Shown here one piece after another: positions 44,776-54,334 of a DNA stretch of 64,000 bases. The notes under the pieces were generated by a model. The model had not been told where the DNA came from, did no database searches, and saw only the letters and a list, made by a program, of their open reading frames with translations. The translations under genes were made by a program, and so were the position numbers. Source of the DNA: Janthinobacterium sp. J1-1 (GTDB taxonomy: Bacteria; Pseudomonadota; Gammaproteobacteria; Burkholderiales; Burkholderiaceae_D); NCBI RefSeq assembly GCF_030944405.1, contig NZ_CP132339.1:6262001-6326000 (forward strand), given 5' to 3'. How positions within the stretch are numbered: position 1 is the first letter of the stretch; each line of letters begins with the position of its first letter.

Positions 44776-46992
44776 ATGCGTTTTATTCTCTGTTTTCTGG
44801 CCGCCATGGCCAGCGTTCCCGCATCGGCCGAAAAGCTGACGCTCGAACGCATCCACGCCGATCCGGCGCTGGCCGGCCCCGGCGTGCGCAACCTGAAGGT
44901 ATCGCCCGACGGCGAGCGCGTCACGTTCCTGCGCGGTCGCGCCGACAACCAGTTCCAGCTCGACCTGTGGGAATTCAAGCTGAAAGACAAGAGCACGCAC
45001 CGCCTGGTCGATTCCAAGGCGCTGGTGCCGAATGAAACCATTTCGCCGGCCGAACAGGCGCGCCGCGAACGCGAACGCACGGCCAGCCTGGCCGGCATCC
45101 TCAGTTACAGCTGGTCGCCGGACGGCAAACAGCTGCTGGTGCCGCTGGCCGGCAATCTGTACCTGGTCGACGCGGCCCATCCGGACAAGGCGCGCCTGGT
45201 CGCCAAGGGCAATGTGCTCGACCCGAAAATTTCGCCGAAAGGCCGTTATTTATCTTTCGTGCGCGAGCAGAACCTGTATGTGATCGACCTGAAGACGGGC
45301 CAGGAACGCCAGCTGACCAGCGACGGCAAGGACACCATCCATAACGGCGAAGCCGAATTCGTGGCGCAGGAAGAAATGAAACAGCGCACCGGCTACTACT
45401 GGGCGCCCGACGACAGCGCGATCGCCTACAAGCGCTACGATGAAGCGCCGGTGCCGGTGGTGCGCCGCTTCGAGATCTTCGCCGACCGCACCGACGTGGT
45501 CGAGCAGCGCTACCCGGCCGCCGGCGACGCCAACGTGCTGGTGCAGCTGAAGATCGTCTCGCCGGAAACCGGCGTGCAGCGCCAGGTCGACCTGGGCGCC
45601 AACCCGGATATCTACCTGGTGCGCGCCGACTGGAGCACGGACAGTAAAGCCTTGCTGTACCAGCGCCAGTCGCGCGACCAGAAAACCCTGGAACTGATTG
45701 CCGTCGATGCCGCCACCCTGGCGCAGCGCACGGTGCTGACCGAAACATCGAAAACCTGGGTCAGCATCCACGACGACCTGCGCTTCCTGGCCGACGGCAA
45801 ATCGTTTTTATGGTCGTCCGAACGCACGGGCCGCAATCATCTGTACCTGTACGACATGAGCGGCAAGCTGCTGCATCCGGTCACGTCCGGCGAGTGGGGC
45901 ATCGACAGCCTGCTGGCCGTGAATGAAAAAACCGGCAAGGTATATGTATCGTCGAACCGCGACGCCGTGATCGACAAGCAGACCTACGCGCTGGCGCTCG
46001 ATGGCAGCACCGCCGACAAGCCGCAGCGCGTGACAAAAGCCGACGGCTGGCACGACACCACGTTCGCCCGCAATGGCGCCGTGTTTGTCGACACGTATTC
46101 CGACCCGGCCACGCCGCCGCAGGTCAGCATCCGCCGTCCCGATGGCGCGATGGTGGGCTGGCTGGAAGAAAACGCCCTGAACGCCAGCCACCCGTATGGC
46201 AAGTTCAAGGCCGATCATTTGCCGACCGAATACGGCACGATCAAGTCTGACGACGGCCAGACGCTTTATTACTCGCTGGTCAAGCCGTCGAACTTCGATG
46301 CGTCGAAACGCTATCCGGTCTTCCTGTCGACCTACGGCGGCCCGCACTCGCAGCACGTGGCTCGCCGCTGGGGCAACAACTTCGACCAGTACATGGCGCA
46401 GCAGGGCTTTGTCGTGTTCCGCCTCGATAACCGGGGTTCGTCGCGCCGCGAGCGCGCGTTTACCGACGCGATCTACCATAACCTGGGCAAGGCCGAAGTG
46501 GCCGACCAGCTGGCCGGCATCGCCTGGCTAGGCCAGCAAAGCTTTGTCGACGCCAGGCGCATCGGCGTGTTCGGCTGGAGCTATGGCGGTTTCATGAGCT
46601 TGCGCCTGCTGTCGGCCGCATCCGACAAGATCGCCGCCGGCGTGTCGGTGGCGCCCGTGACCGACTGGTCGCTGTACGACACCCACTACACGGAGCAATT
46701 CCTTGGCATGCCGAAGGAAAACGTGGAAGGCTACCAGGACAGCACCGTGTTTGCGCATATCGACGGCCTGAAGTCGCCGCTGCTGCTGGTGCATGGCATG
46801 GCCGACGATAACGTCCTGTTCTCGAACAGCACCCGCCTGATCGACGCACTGGTCAACCGTGGCGTGCAGTTCGACCTGATGACCTATCCGGGCGCCAAGC
46901 ACGGCATCTCGTCGCGCGCCGGCCAGCGCCATGTGTACGCAAAAATCGCCGCCTTCTTCAAGAAGAACCTGAAAGTGGACGACGCGAAATAA
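44776..46992 (+). CDS. Exported dipeptidyl peptidase IV-like serine peptidase (S9)
   Basis: A 738-residue exported enzyme cleaving dipeptides, preferably after Pro, from peptide N-termini. Signal peptide ends PASAE. A beta-propeller (about residues 40-480) is followed by the alpha/beta-hydrolase domain with Ser602 in FGWSYGGF, Asp677/678 in GMADDNV and His709 in AKHGIS. The Glu motif expected in the propeller (near AEFVAQEEM) is present, as in DPP-IV. Open frame extends upstream to 43534, but the first ATG with a signal peptide is at 44776. Strong terminator downstream. Confidence 0.93.
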   Translation: MRFILCFLAAMASVPASAEKLTLERIHADPALAGPGVRNLKVSPDGERVTFLRGRADNQFQLDLWEFKLKDKSTHRLVDSKALVPNETISPAEQARRERERTASLAGILSYSWSPDGKQLLVPLAGNLYLVDAAHPDKARLVAKGNVLDPKISPKGRYLSFVREQNLYVIDLKTGQERQLTSDGKDTIHNGEAEFVAQEEMKQRTGYYWAPDDSAIAYKRYDEAPVPVVRRFEIFADRTDVVEQRYPAAGDANVLVQLKIVSPETGVQRQVDLGANPDIYLVRADWSTDSKALLYQRQSRDQKTLELIAVDAATLAQRTVLTETSKTWVSIHDDLRFLADGKSFLWSSERTGRNHLYLYDMSGKLLHPVTSGEWGIDSLLAVNEKTGKVYVSSNRDAVIDKQTYALALDGSTADKPQRVTKADGWHDTTFARNGAVFVDTYSDPATPPQVSIRRPDGAMVGWLEENALNASHPYGKFKADHLPTEYGTIKSDDGQTLYYSLVKPSNFDASKRYPVFLSTYGGPHSQHVARRWGNNFDQYMAQQGFVVFRLDNRGSSRRERAFTDAIYHNLGKAEVADQLAGIAWLGQQSFVDARRIGVFGWSYGGFMSLRLLSAASDKIAAGVSVAPVTDWSLYDTHYTEQFLGMPKENVEGYQDSTVFAHIDGLKSPLLLVHGMADDNVLFSNSTRLIDALVNRGVQFDLMTYPGAKHGISSRAGQRHVYAKIAAFFKKNLKVDDAK

Positions 46993-47010
46993 TATTTCGC
47001 CGCACAATTG

Positions 47011-47048
47011 AAAACCGCCGCCTGTCTTGCGACAGGCGGCGGTTTTTT
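47011..47048. terminator. Strong bidirectional terminator
   Basis: CCGCCGCCTGTC and GACAGGCGGCGG around a TTGC tetraloop, with AAAA before and TTTTTTT after. It lies between the peptidase stop and the convergent CsbD gene, and works in both directions. Confidence 0.92.
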
Positions 47049-47087
47049 TATGCTGGATCGCCGCGCTGGGCGGCGAATAGCAAAACC

Positions 47088-47273
47088 TTACGGTTTGCGA
47101 GTAACAGTTTCAACGGCGTCTTTGACGTCGCCAACTTTCTTCTGCACTTGGCCTTCGACCTGGTTTGCCAGGCCCTTGGCTTGCTGTTCTTCGCTGCCGA
47201 CGACTTTGCCAGCTGTTTCCTGGATTTTACCGCCAACTTCTTTCAGTTTACCTTCGACTTGATCTTTGTTCAT
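47088..47273 (-). CDS. CsbD-family stress protein
   Basis: A 61-residue CsbD-like protein: MNKDQVEGKLKEVGGKIQET, then AGKVVGSEEQQAKGLANQVE and KVGDVKDAVETVTRKP. Charged, helical and likely soluble. CsbD genes are general-stress genes in many bacteria; the exact role is unknown. Strong GAGG site upstream of the ATG (47273). Confidence 0.93.
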   Translation of the reverse strand: MNKDQVEGKLKEVGGKIQETAGKVVGSEEQQAKGLANQVEGQVQKKVGDVKDAVETVTRKP

Positions 47274-47422
47274 GATAGCTCCTCGATGTAGTTGATTAGC
47301 CAGCCCAGGGGCCGGTACTGCGGCTCACACGCTGCTGTTTGGCTTGCTGCGTGTCGATGAGTTCATACTACGCCTGGAGCGGCAAAAACTATGTACGGTT
47401 CCTAACACATGGGAAAATATTG

Positions 47423-48061
47423 CTATCTTTCACCATCCTTGCGCCAGACAGTGGCCAGCCACGGCTGCTGCTCGCGCGGCAGACCGGGCGGGCGGTAGTA
47501 GTGGTCGAGCAAGGTAAAACCGGCCGCCTGTACGTGCGCGGTCCAGGTGTCGAGGTCGTAATAACTGCCATAGCGGGCGCCGCTCCAGCCTTCCTGGTTC
47601 TGGCCGCGCGGATTCGAGCTGAACAGCACCCCTCCCTCTTTCAGGCAGCCATGCAGGGCGCGCAGCACGCCGGCCAAGGCGCTGCTGGGCACATGGAACA
47701 GCACGGCATTGGCAAATACGCCGTCAAACGCGCTGGCGGGCAAATCGAGATCGAGAAAATCCTGCTGCCAGACGGTGCAGCCGCTCCAGGCGCGCGCCAT
47801 CTCGACAAAGCGGGCCGAACCGTCGACACCGGTGGCATGGTGGCCCAGCTCCGTGAAAGCCTTCAGGTCGCGCCCCGGCCCGCAGCCCAGGTCGAGGATC
47901 TCGAGCGGTGCGGCACCACCGATGGCGGACAGCAGCGCGGCCATGTTCTGGCGCACGTCGTGCTCGCGCGTGCCTTCGAAAAACTGTTCGGCGCTGGCGT
48001 CGTAATGATCCAGGGTGCGGCGGGTAATGGCATGCAGGGGGTCTTGCGGGGTGTCGGTCAT
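47423..48061 (-). CDS. SAM-dependent methyltransferase
   Basis: A 212-residue class I methyltransferase. SAM motif LDLGCGPGRDLKAFTELGHH, followed by VDGSARFVEMA, FDGVFANAVLFHVP and the C-terminal half with YDLDTWTAHVQAAGF. The N-terminal HDVRQNMAALL suggests a small-molecule substrate. No pathway context; it is convergent with nothing and divergent from the FliT gene. Confidence 0.86.
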   Translation of the reverse strand: MTDTPQDPLHAITRRTLDHYDASAEQFFEGTREHDVRQNMAALLSAIGGAAPLEILDLGCGPGRDLKAFTELGHHATGVDGSARFVEMARAWSGCTVWQQDFLDLDLPASAFDGVFANAVLFHVPSSALAGVLRALHGCLKEGGVLFSSNPRGQNQEGWSGARYGSYYDLDTWTAHVQAAGFTLLDHYYRPPGLPREQQPWLATVWRKDGER

Positions 48062-48141
48062 GGTGGCGCTTCCGTAAAAGATGCCGCCATTTTAGACGCA
48101 AGCGAGCATGCATGCGGGTTTGCGGGCGGTTCGAGGGAACC

Positions 48142-48166
48142 TGAAAATTATTTTGAATTATTTTCA
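48142..48166. promoter_or_regulatory. AT-rich inverted repeat upstream of fliT
   Basis: TGAAAAT and ATTTTCA arms (48142-48148, 48160-48166), with AATTATTTT repeated inside, 80 bp upstream of fliT. Possible regulator site or curved DNA. Confidence 0.3.
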
Positions 48167-48245
48167 AAAAAACCCTCAAGTTCTGGCTGAGGCCGCCGTT
48201 AATCTAGACAAGCGTAAAACCATTGATAAAAATACAGGTGTGCTC

Positions 48246-48542
48246 ATGAACTCCAACGACGTGCTTTCGATGTATGAAAATATTGCCGGTTTGACCAATC
48301 AGATGGTCGTGGCCACACGTTCGGAGGACTGGGAAAGCTTGAGCGCGCTGGAAAATCAATGCGCCAGCGCAGCGAGCGCCACCCTGGTCGGCGCCGTGCC
48401 GGCCCTGTCCGGCTCACCGCGAGTGCGCAAGTTCGACCTGATCAAGCAGATCCTGGCCAATGACCGCGCCATCCGCAATATCACCGAACCCTGGATGGCG
48501 CAGCTGTCCAAGACCATGCCGGCGCCGCGCGCGCACAGATAA
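48246..48542 (+). CDS. fliT: Flagellar chaperone FliT-like protein
   Basis: A 98-residue small helical protein beginning MNSNDVLSMYENIAGLTNQM and SEDWESLSALENQ, as in FliT chaperones that hold FliD and, in enterobacteria, inhibit FlhDC. No other flagellar export gene is in the window, so it is an orphan copy or a distant paralogue. The upstream ORF part (to 48108) is not used; the ATG at 48246 fits. Confidence 0.7.
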   Translation: MNSNDVLSMYENIAGLTNQMVVATRSEDWESLSALENQCASAASATLVGAVPALSGSPRVRKFDLIKQILANDRAIRNITEPWMAQLSKTMPAPRAHR

Positions 48543-48569
48543 CCCGTTTTACCAGAAGAGAAGACGACG

Positions 48570-48590
48570 GCGCCTGCGGGCGCTTTTTTT
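48570..48590 (+). terminator. Intrinsic terminator after fliT
   Basis: GCGCC-TGCG-GGCGC hairpin followed by seven T, 28 bp after the fliT stop. Confidence 0.9.
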
Positions 48591-48618
48591 ACGTCCAACG
48601 CAGGCAACCTTGCGCCCC

Positions 48619-49734
48619 TCAGCGCGAAAAAGGCTCGGGCTCCGGCGCCAAAGCCGGCTCATCGCGCTCAGGCACAGTATCGCCAGGCGATACCACCGGC
48701 GCCGGCTTGCGGCGAAACGGCTTGCGCAGCAAGACCCAGTATTTCGATGGCGGCCTGGGCCCTGCCTCCGCACGCCCCTTGCGCTTGCGCAGGATATACA
48801 CGATGACAGCCGTCACCAGCAGGAACAGCACGGTGCCCAGGCCCAGCCACCACAGGCCATTGCCACTGCCTTTCTTTTCCGCCACCGCTGGCTTGGCCTT
48901 GGCATGCGGCGCCACGGCGGTGGCTGGAGCAGAGGGAGCAAGGGCGGCAGGTGCGGCCAGCGCCTGCTGCAGCGCCGAGACCTTGCCTTCCAGCACACCA
49001 ATCTTTTCATTCAAGGCCGTGTTTTGCCGGTCCAGCGCCACGCACGCCGCGGCCGGCACACCGGCCGCTTGCGGCGCGCAGGCGGCCACCGGCGCCGGCG
49101 CCGGCGCGCGGCGCAGCGGTGGCGGCGAAACCGGCACGAAGGCCGGCTTGGACGCCACCGGCGGCGCGACAAACACGGCCGGCGGGCGCAGCATGCCTTC
49201 GGCGCGGGCGCGCGCCGCCAAGGCGGCTGCGTCCGGTACCGCGATCGGCTTCGAGACAAGGACCGGCACGGGGGCTTGCGGCACGACCTTGGGCACGGGT
49301 GCTGGAACGACCACTGGCACCGTCGGCACCGGCGGCGCAGGCGTCAGCCAGACGGTGGCCAGGCGCACGATGCCGCGATTGCCATTGCCCAGCACCAAAT
49401 ACACATGCACATGGCCGGCATTGATGGCTTGCCGCGTGCTGAGGTGGACAAAGCGCCGGCCGTCGCGCTCCACTTGGCTAATCGTCAGGGTTTGCAGGGA
49501 GGCGTCCATGCTGATGCCGCCGCCTTCGTAGACATTGCCGGAGGCCAGGCGTACCGGCAGGCCCTGCAGCTCATCGGGCGCCAGCGCCGTCAATTCGATA
49601 TCGGCCGACAAGGGCTGGCCCACGTGCGACTGCACGCTGATATCGCCCAGCTCGGCCGCAAACACGGCCGGCATGGCCAGGCAGGCGGTGGCGCACAGGG
49701 TCGCGGTCCAGCGGGAAAAGACTATGCTCGGCAT
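48619..49734 (-). CDS. Exported FimV-like protein with C-terminal membrane anchor
   Basis: A 371-residue protein. Signal peptide (ends PAVFAAE), then a FimV N-terminal-like domain of about 110 residues: GDISVQSHVGQPLSADIELT, SGNVYEGGGISMD and VLGNGNRGIVRLATVWLTP. A long Pro/Ala/Val-rich region, a coiled coil (TALNEKIGVLEGKVSALQQA) and a transmembrane helix near residue 300 (GLGTVLFLLVTAVIVYIL) come next, ending in a basic cytosolic tail. Lacks a LysM and the TPR-rich tail of full FimV. Probably a cell-pole or envelope protein. Confidence 0.82.
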   Translation of the reverse strand: MPSIVFSRWTATLCATACLAMPAVFAAELGDISVQSHVGQPLSADIELTALAPDELQGLPVRLASGNVYEGGGISMDASLQTLTISQVERDGRRFVHLSTRQAINAGHVHVYLVLGNGNRGIVRLATVWLTPAPPVPTVPVVVPAPVPKVVPQAPVPVLVSKPIAVPDAAALAARARAEGMLRPPAVFVAPPVASKPAFVPVSPPPLRRAPAPAPVAACAPQAAGVPAAACVALDRQNTALNEKIGVLEGKVSALQQALAAPAALAPSAPATAVAPHAKAKPAVAEKKGSGNGLWWLGLGTVLFLLVTAVIVYILRKRKGRAEAGPRPPSKYWVLLRKPFRRKPAPVVSPGDTVPERDEPALAPEPEPFSR

Positions 49735-49880
49735 GAAATAATCGCTTTGACAACAGGAACAAGGGATAACGTATCTTGTTAACGGCAGGAAATTGAAAAA
49801 ATATAGGCGCCAGCAGGTGCGCTGTGCGTTTTCGGCGCCTGGAGTACACTCGGTCCACCAACACAGATGAAAGGGATGCC

Positions 49881-51275
49881 ATGAGCAGCAGAATCGAACG
49901 CGACAGTTTCGGCCCGATCGACGTACCCGCCGGTCAATTATGGGGAGCGCAGACCCAGCGCTCGCTCGAGCACTTCCATATTTCCACGGAAAAGATGCCG
50001 CCCGAACTGATCGCCGCGCTGGCCACCGTCAAGCGCGCGGCCGCCCACGTCAACCTGGGCCTCGGCTTGCTCGGCGGCGACAAGGCCGTCGCCATCACCC
50101 AGGCGGCCGACGAAGTACTGGCCGGCCAGCATGCGACCGAATTTCCGCTGGCCGTCTGGCAGACGGGCTCTGGCACGCAAAGCAATATGAACATGAATGA
50201 AGTGCTGGCCAACCGGGGTTCCGAACTGATGGGCGGACTGCGTGGCGCCGAGCGCCTGCTGCACCCGAACGACGACGTCAACCTGGGCCAGTCCTCGAAC
50301 GATATCTTCCCCACCGCCATCCACGTGGCCGCCGCGCTGGCAGTCGCCAACACGGTATTGCCGCCGCTGCGCCAGCTGCGCGCGACATTGGAAGCCAAAT
50401 CCGCCGCCTTTGCCGACATCGTCAAGATCGGCCGTACGCACTTGCAGGACGCCACGCCATTGACCCTGGGCCAGGAATTCTCGGGCTACGCGGCTCAGCT
50501 GGAGTTTGCCGAACACATCATCGAGGCGTCGCTGCCGCCGCTGCTGCAACTGGCGGCCGGCGGCACGGCGGTGGGCACGGGCCTGAACGCCCATGCCGAA
50601 TTTGCCGACCGCATCGCCGCCGAGCTGGCGCAGCTGACGGGCCAGCCATTTGCCAGCGCCGGCAACAAGTTTGCCGCCCTCGCCGCCCACGACGCGCTGG
50701 TGGCCGCCCATGGCGCGCTGAAAACCCTGGCCACGGCGCTGATGAAGATCGCCAACGACGTGCGCTGGATGGCGTCCGGCCCCCGCTCGGGCCTCGGTGA
50801 AATCACGATCCCCGAAAACGAACCGGGCAGCTCCATCATGCCGGGCAAGGTCAATCCGACCCAGTGCGAAGCGCTGACCATGCTGTGCTGCCAGGTGTTC
50901 GGCAACGACGTGGCCATCACGGTGGGCGGCGCCTCGGGCAATTTCGAGCTGAACGTGTTCAAGCCGCTGATCGCGCACAATTTCCTGCAAAGCGCGCGCC
51001 TGCTCGGCGACGGCATGCGCAGCTTTGACGAGCATTGTGCGCACGGCATCGAACCGAACCGCGAACGCATCGCCGAACTGATGGAACGTTCGCTGATGCT
51101 GGTCACGGCGCTGGCGCCGCATATCGGCTACGACCGCGCGGCGCAGATCGCCAAGCAGGCGCAGCACGAAGGTACGACGCTGAAGGAAGCGGCACTGGGC
51201 CTGGGTTTCGTAACGGAAGAGCAATTTGCCGAGTGGATCGTGCCACTGGACATGACGCGCCCGAACAAAAGTTAA
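49881..51275 (+). CDS. fumC: Fumarate hydratase, class II
   Basis: A 464-residue tetrameric enzyme hydrating fumarate to malate in the TCA cycle. Oxygen-stable class II type with the family signature [15 protein letters not shown] and the active-site region [16 protein letters not shown] near residues 95-115. ATG at 49881 fits the family N-terminus; an upstream frame to 49824 does not add conserved sequence. Stand-alone. Confidence 0.96.
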   Translation: MSSRIERDSFGPIDVPAGQLWGAQTQRSLEHFHISTEKMPPELIAALATVKRAAAHVNLGLGLLGGDKAVAITQAADEVLAGQHATEFPLAVWQTGSGTQSNMNMNEVLANRGSELMGGLRGAERLLHPNDDVNLGQSSNDIFPTAIHVAAALAVANTVLPPLRQLRATLEAKSAAFADIVKIGRTHLQDATPLTLGQEFSGYAAQLEFAEHIIEASLPPLLQLAAGGTAVGTGLNAHAEFADRIAAELAQLTGQPFASAGNKFAALAAHDALVAAHGALKTLATALMKIANDVRWMASGPRSGLGEITIPENEPGSSIMPGKVNPTQCEALTMLCCQVFGNDVAITVGGASGNFELNVFKPLIAHNFLQSARLLGDGMRSFDEHCAHGIEPNRERIAELMERSLMLVTALAPHIGYDRAAQIAKQAQHEGTTLKEAALGLGFVTEEQFAEWIVPLDMTRPNKS

Positions 51276-51377
51276 GGCCACTTCCGCATGCCCGCTTGCA
51301 ACCATGTAAACTAGCTGTTTGGCTCGGCAAACCGGGCTGCACAGTGTTGAAAACACATTATTGCGATTGAGGATAGA

Positions 51378-51599
51378 ATGCAAAAAACAAGCTTTGATTT
51401 GACATCCGAGTTCGTCGAGCTGAACCAGCTGCTCAAGCTGGTCGGCTTGTGCGACAGCGGCGGCGCGGGCAAGGTCATGGTCGACAGCGGCGTGGTCAAG
51501 GTCGACGGCAAGAAGGAATTGCGCAAGACGGCCAAGATCCGTGCCGGCCAGGTGGTCAGCGTGGCCGATATCCGCATTACCGTGGTGGCACCCGCCTGA
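51378..51599 (+). CDS. S4-domain RNA-binding protein (YbcJ-like)
   Basis: A 73-residue S4-fold RNA-binding protein: FVELNQLLKLVGLCDSGGAG, KVMVDSGVVKVDGKKELRKT and KIRAGQVVSVADIRITVVAP. Short ORF length is normal for YbcJ. May aid ribosome or tRNA handling; function not established. Confidence 0.88.
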   Translation: MQKTSFDLTSEFVELNQLLKLVGLCDSGGAGKVMVDSGVVKVDGKKELRKTAKIRAGQVVSVADIRITVVAPA

Positions 51600-51701
51600 G
51601 GCCGCTTTAACGCGCTCCTGTGTCAGATCAAAACCCGCCCGGCTGGTTTGCCTATGTTTATATTATTGCCATATATTCATCAACAAGCGGAAAGGATAGC
51701 C

Positions 51702-51986
51702 ATGGACAATGCCGAACACGGCACGCGCAGCCAGGAGCGATTGATCGCCGACTTGCGCCAGGTCATCGAGAATGCGGAAGACCTGCTGCGCACCACCGAT
51801 AAATACACCAGCACCTTGTACCAGGGCGCGCGCGCCAAGCTGGAGGTGGCCCTGGTGGCGGCCACCGCCGAACTGGCGCATTTCGAAGACGAACAACTGG
51901 CGCGCATGATGGAAGCGACCCTGGCGGCCAACGCCGTGTGCCACGACCAGACCGGCGAAGCGCGCATCCTGCGCGCGTTTCAATAG
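51702..51986 (+). CDS. DUF883-like (ElaB/YqjD-type) protein lacking the membrane anchor
   Basis: A 94-residue helical protein. The N-terminal half resembles DUF883/ElaB proteins (RLIADLRQVIENAEDLLRTT), which normally end in a membrane helix that tethers stationary-phase ribosomes. Here the C-terminus (LAHFEDEQLARMMEATLAAN, ending RILRAFQ) has no hydrophobic segment. It would be soluble. Family match is weak to moderate. Confidence 0.65.
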   Translation: MDNAEHGTRSQERLIADLRQVIENAEDLLRTTDKYTSTLYQGARAKLEVALVAATAELAHFEDEQLARMMEATLAANAVCHDQTGEARILRAFQ

Positions 51987-51988
51987 CC

Positions 51989-53629
51989 TTATTCGATGAG
52001 CATGGCCGTCAGCACGGCATGCTCCAGCCACAGGCGCAGCTGCCCACCGAGATCGAACTGCGCGTCGATCCCGAAGGCGGCGTCCAGCGCCACGCCAAAA
52101 CTTTTACCTTGCATCAGCAGCAGCAGTGCCGCATGGGCGGCCGCATCCAGCGCCAGCGCCTGTGCCTGCCACTGCGGCCGGCACACGAGGGCGTGACTGG
52201 CGGCAGCCATCTGCTGTGGAAATGCCGCATGTTCGTGCTGGTGCGCCTGCCATAGCGCCACCACCTGCCAGTCGGAATGGATCAGCGCGCACGCCGGATG
52301 CAGGGTGAAGCGGCATGCTTCCAACTGCTCCGGCGCCAGGCTGGCCAGCGCGTCCGCCGCCAAACCCGCCGCATCCGGCGCGTAATGGGCCAGGTGCAGC
52401 GCCCATTCCAGGCGCGCCATGTCCGGCAGGTACGGCAATTGCGCCGCAGGCGGAAAAGTGGCGAGGAAGGCGGCAAAGCCGTCACCGAACTGGTTCAGGT
52501 CGGCATCCTGCGAAGGATGCCGACGGCCGTATTCACGCGCCAGGCCCGCAAAAAATTCCTCGCCCACCAGCGCCAGCACTACCGGATACGCCTGGCCCAG
52601 CACACGGCGCCAGGTGGCGCTCAGATTGCCGCGGTACAAACCCAGCCGTTCCTCGACCAGCGCACCCCGAAACAGATTCACGGCGCCGGCCGCCTGCTCC
52701 ATGTCGACCAGCGCGTCGGCAAATGCCTGCTGGGTACGCGCCAGTTGCCGGCCCGACGGCGACGCCATGACAGGGTGGATCGCACCGCGCCATGGCGCAG
52801 CTTCATGATGACGCCGCTGCATGGCGCGGGCCCGGTCGGCCTCGCCCAGCAACACAGCCAGTTCCGGCACGTCGGTATCCCATTCGACCAGGGTTGCTAC
52901 CTGGCCAAAGCGTTGCAAGGCGGCCTGGTACAAAGCCCAGACGGGCTCGGCCACGGCAGCGCCGTGGTGGTCGATCACCGCGCGCGGCGTGACCAGATGG
53001 CCGCCCAGGTGCAGTTCGCCAACGATACCGGCGGGAATGTCCAGCAAGGCGGCCAGCGCGTCTTCGCCGTGGTTGCACTGGTTCACATACAAATTATTGA
53101 CGTCGAGCAGCAGGCCACAGCCGCTGCGGCGCGCCAGTTCGGCCAAGAACTGCGCTTCGCTCATGGCATCCGCGTGAAAACGCAGGGTAGTCGACACATT
53201 TTCCAACAGAATGGGCCGGCGCAAGGCATCCTGCACCCTTGCCACCCTGGCGCACAGCAAGTCCAGCGCGGCCTGGTCCAGCGTCAGCGGCAACAGATCG
53301 TTGAGCTGCCGCCCCGCCACCGCGCCCCAGCACAGATGCTCGGATATCAGCGCCGGTTCGATGCGCCCGGCCAGCAGCCGCACCCGCTCCAGGTGCGCTT
53401 CGGAAAAACCGCGCGCCGACCCCAGGCCCAAGCCCACGCCGTGCAGGCTCAGGGGATAATCCTGGCGCACGGCCCGCAGCACCTGCCAGTCGCGGCCGGA
53501 ACACGCCAGGTAATTTTCGGTATGCACTTCCAGCCAGTCGACGCGGGGCCGGCCTTCAAGGAAATCGCGGTAATGCGCGGCGCGCAGGCCGACGCCCACG
53601 CCGGCCAGCGCATGGGCGGGCTGCGCCAT
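51989..53629 (-). CDS. Fused MNIO (DUF692/BufB) and DUF2063 (BufC) protein
   Basis: A 546-residue protein made of two enzymes normally encoded apart. Residues 1 to about 280 are a DUF692/MNIO TIM-barrel, with iron-site candidates Glu38, His63, Glu97-His98, Glu143-Asn144, Asp176, His207 and His211 (motifs [44 protein letters not shown]) and EWDTDVP near residue 249. Residues about 290-546 are DUF2063: [56 protein letters not shown]. MNIOs modify Cys residues in peptide precursors, and DUF2063 partners help bind the precursor. Start at 53629; a frame to 53737 runs into the peptide gene. Confidence 0.9.
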   Translation of the reverse strand: MAQPAHALAGVGVGLRAAHYRDFLEGRPRVDWLEVHTENYLACSGRDWQVLRAVRQDYPLSLHGVGLGLGSARGFSEAHLERVRLLAGRIEPALISEHLCWGAVAGRQLNDLLPLTLDQAALDLLCARVARVQDALRRPILLENVSTTLRFHADAMSEAQFLAELARRSGCGLLLDVNNLYVNQCNHGEDALAALLDIPAGIVGELHLGGHLVTPRAVIDHHGAAVAEPVWALYQAALQRFGQVATLVEWDTDVPELAVLLGEADRARAMQRRHHEAAPWRGAIHPVMASPSGRQLARTQQAFADALVDMEQAAGAVNLFRGALVEERLGLYRGNLSATWRRVLGQAYPVVLALVGEEFFAGLAREYGRRHPSQDADLNQFGDGFAAFLATFPPAAQLPYLPDMARLEWALHLAHYAPDAAGLAADALASLAPEQLEACRFTLHPACALIHSDWQVVALWQAHQHEHAAFPQQMAAASHALVCRPQWQAQALALDAAAHAALLLLMQGKSFGVALDAAFGIDAQFDLGGQLRLWLEHAVLTAMLIE

Positions 53630-53640
53630 AGCTGGCCGGT

Positions 53641-53943
53641 TTATGACTGCTTGGCTGGCGCGGCTTGCTTGCCCGCCTTGACAGGCTTCAAGGTGCCGCC
53701 CGCCTGTTCGCACGTGCCCTTGGCAACATACGTCCATTCGGTCGGCAGATTGTCGCTGGCGGCCTGGCCGGCGCAGGAATGCGCGCCATCGGACGAGGCG
53801 CAGTCATTCTGGCCTGCCTTGGCGACGCCATAGCATTTTTCCTTGTCGCCGGCAGTGGCTGCAGCATGGTCTGCGGCGCTGGCGGCCGAAGTGGCGCAAA
53901 GGCCGGCCAGGGCGGCGGCAACGAGAGCGTGACGTTGGTTCAT
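53641..53943 (-). CDS. Bufferin-type exported peptide (DUF2282, BufA1-like)
   Basis: A 100-residue exported precursor. Signal peptide of about 23 residues, then a mature part with four Cys: Cys37 in EKCYG, Cys48 in [11 protein letters not shown], Cys57 in HSCAGQA and Cys78 in KGTCEQAGG, matching DUF2282 precursors that MNIO enzymes convert to Cys-derived heterocycles. Bufferins bind copper and buffer metal in the periplasm. It ends 11 bp before the fused MNIO gene on the same strand, so it is the obvious substrate. Charge and tail ([15 protein letters not shown]) are lysine-rich. Confidence 0.9.
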   Translation of the reverse strand: MNQRHALVAAALAGLCATSAASAADHAAATAGDKEKCYGVAKAGQNDCASSDGAHSCAGQAASDNLPTEWTYVAKGTCEQAGGTLKPVKAGKQAAPAKQS

Positions 53944-53953
53944 GGAAGTCTTT

Positions 53954-53981
53954 CGTAAAATAAGCGGTAGCCGATTTTACG
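53954..53981. promoter_or_regulatory. Inverted repeat in front of the bufferin gene
   Basis: CGTAAAAT at 53954-53961 and ATTTTACG at 53974-53981 (8-bp exact arms, 12-bp spacer), 11 bp upstream of the bufferin ATG. Candidate operator or promoter part, perhaps metal responsive; the 11-bp spacing to the start overlaps the ribosome-binding region. Confidence 0.45.
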
Positions 53982-54071
53982 CTGTCGCGGAAAAAGAAGG
54001 GAAGACCCTTCATGCAAACGAACGCCGCGGCCAGATCGGCGGCGGCGTGAGCAGGCCCGGCCTGGCAGGAA

Positions 54072-54272
54072 TCAGGCCGTCGTATTGATGCGGTTGCCCA
54101 GGTGCGAAGGCAGGTTGGGCGCGGCCGGCACGGGCGGCAAGGCCTCGATCAGGGCGGTCGCGGTCGAGCTCTGGATGTCCTGGGCTTTCTTCAGGACGGC
54201 CATGCCCACGGCTTGACGATTGCCGGTCTCGGCCATCGTGGTTGACAGTTGTGCGATGCTTCCGACGTCCAT
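54072..54272 (-). CDS. YjfB-family putative motility protein
   Basis: A 66-residue protein: MDVGSIAQLSTTMAETGNR, AVLKKAQDIQSSTATALI, and a short Pro-rich C-terminus. Matches the YjfB (Pfam YjfB_motility) family. GGAGAG precedes the ATG at 54272. Function unknown. Confidence 0.82.
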   Translation of the reverse strand: MDVGSIAQLSTTMAETGNRQAVGMAVLKKAQDIQSSTATALIEALPPVPAAPNLPSHLGNRINTTA

Positions 54273-54334
54273 AAGTCTCTCCATCCATTAAAGGTCTACC
54301 AGGATTAACGGCCGGCCGGCGCAATACTTTAGCG

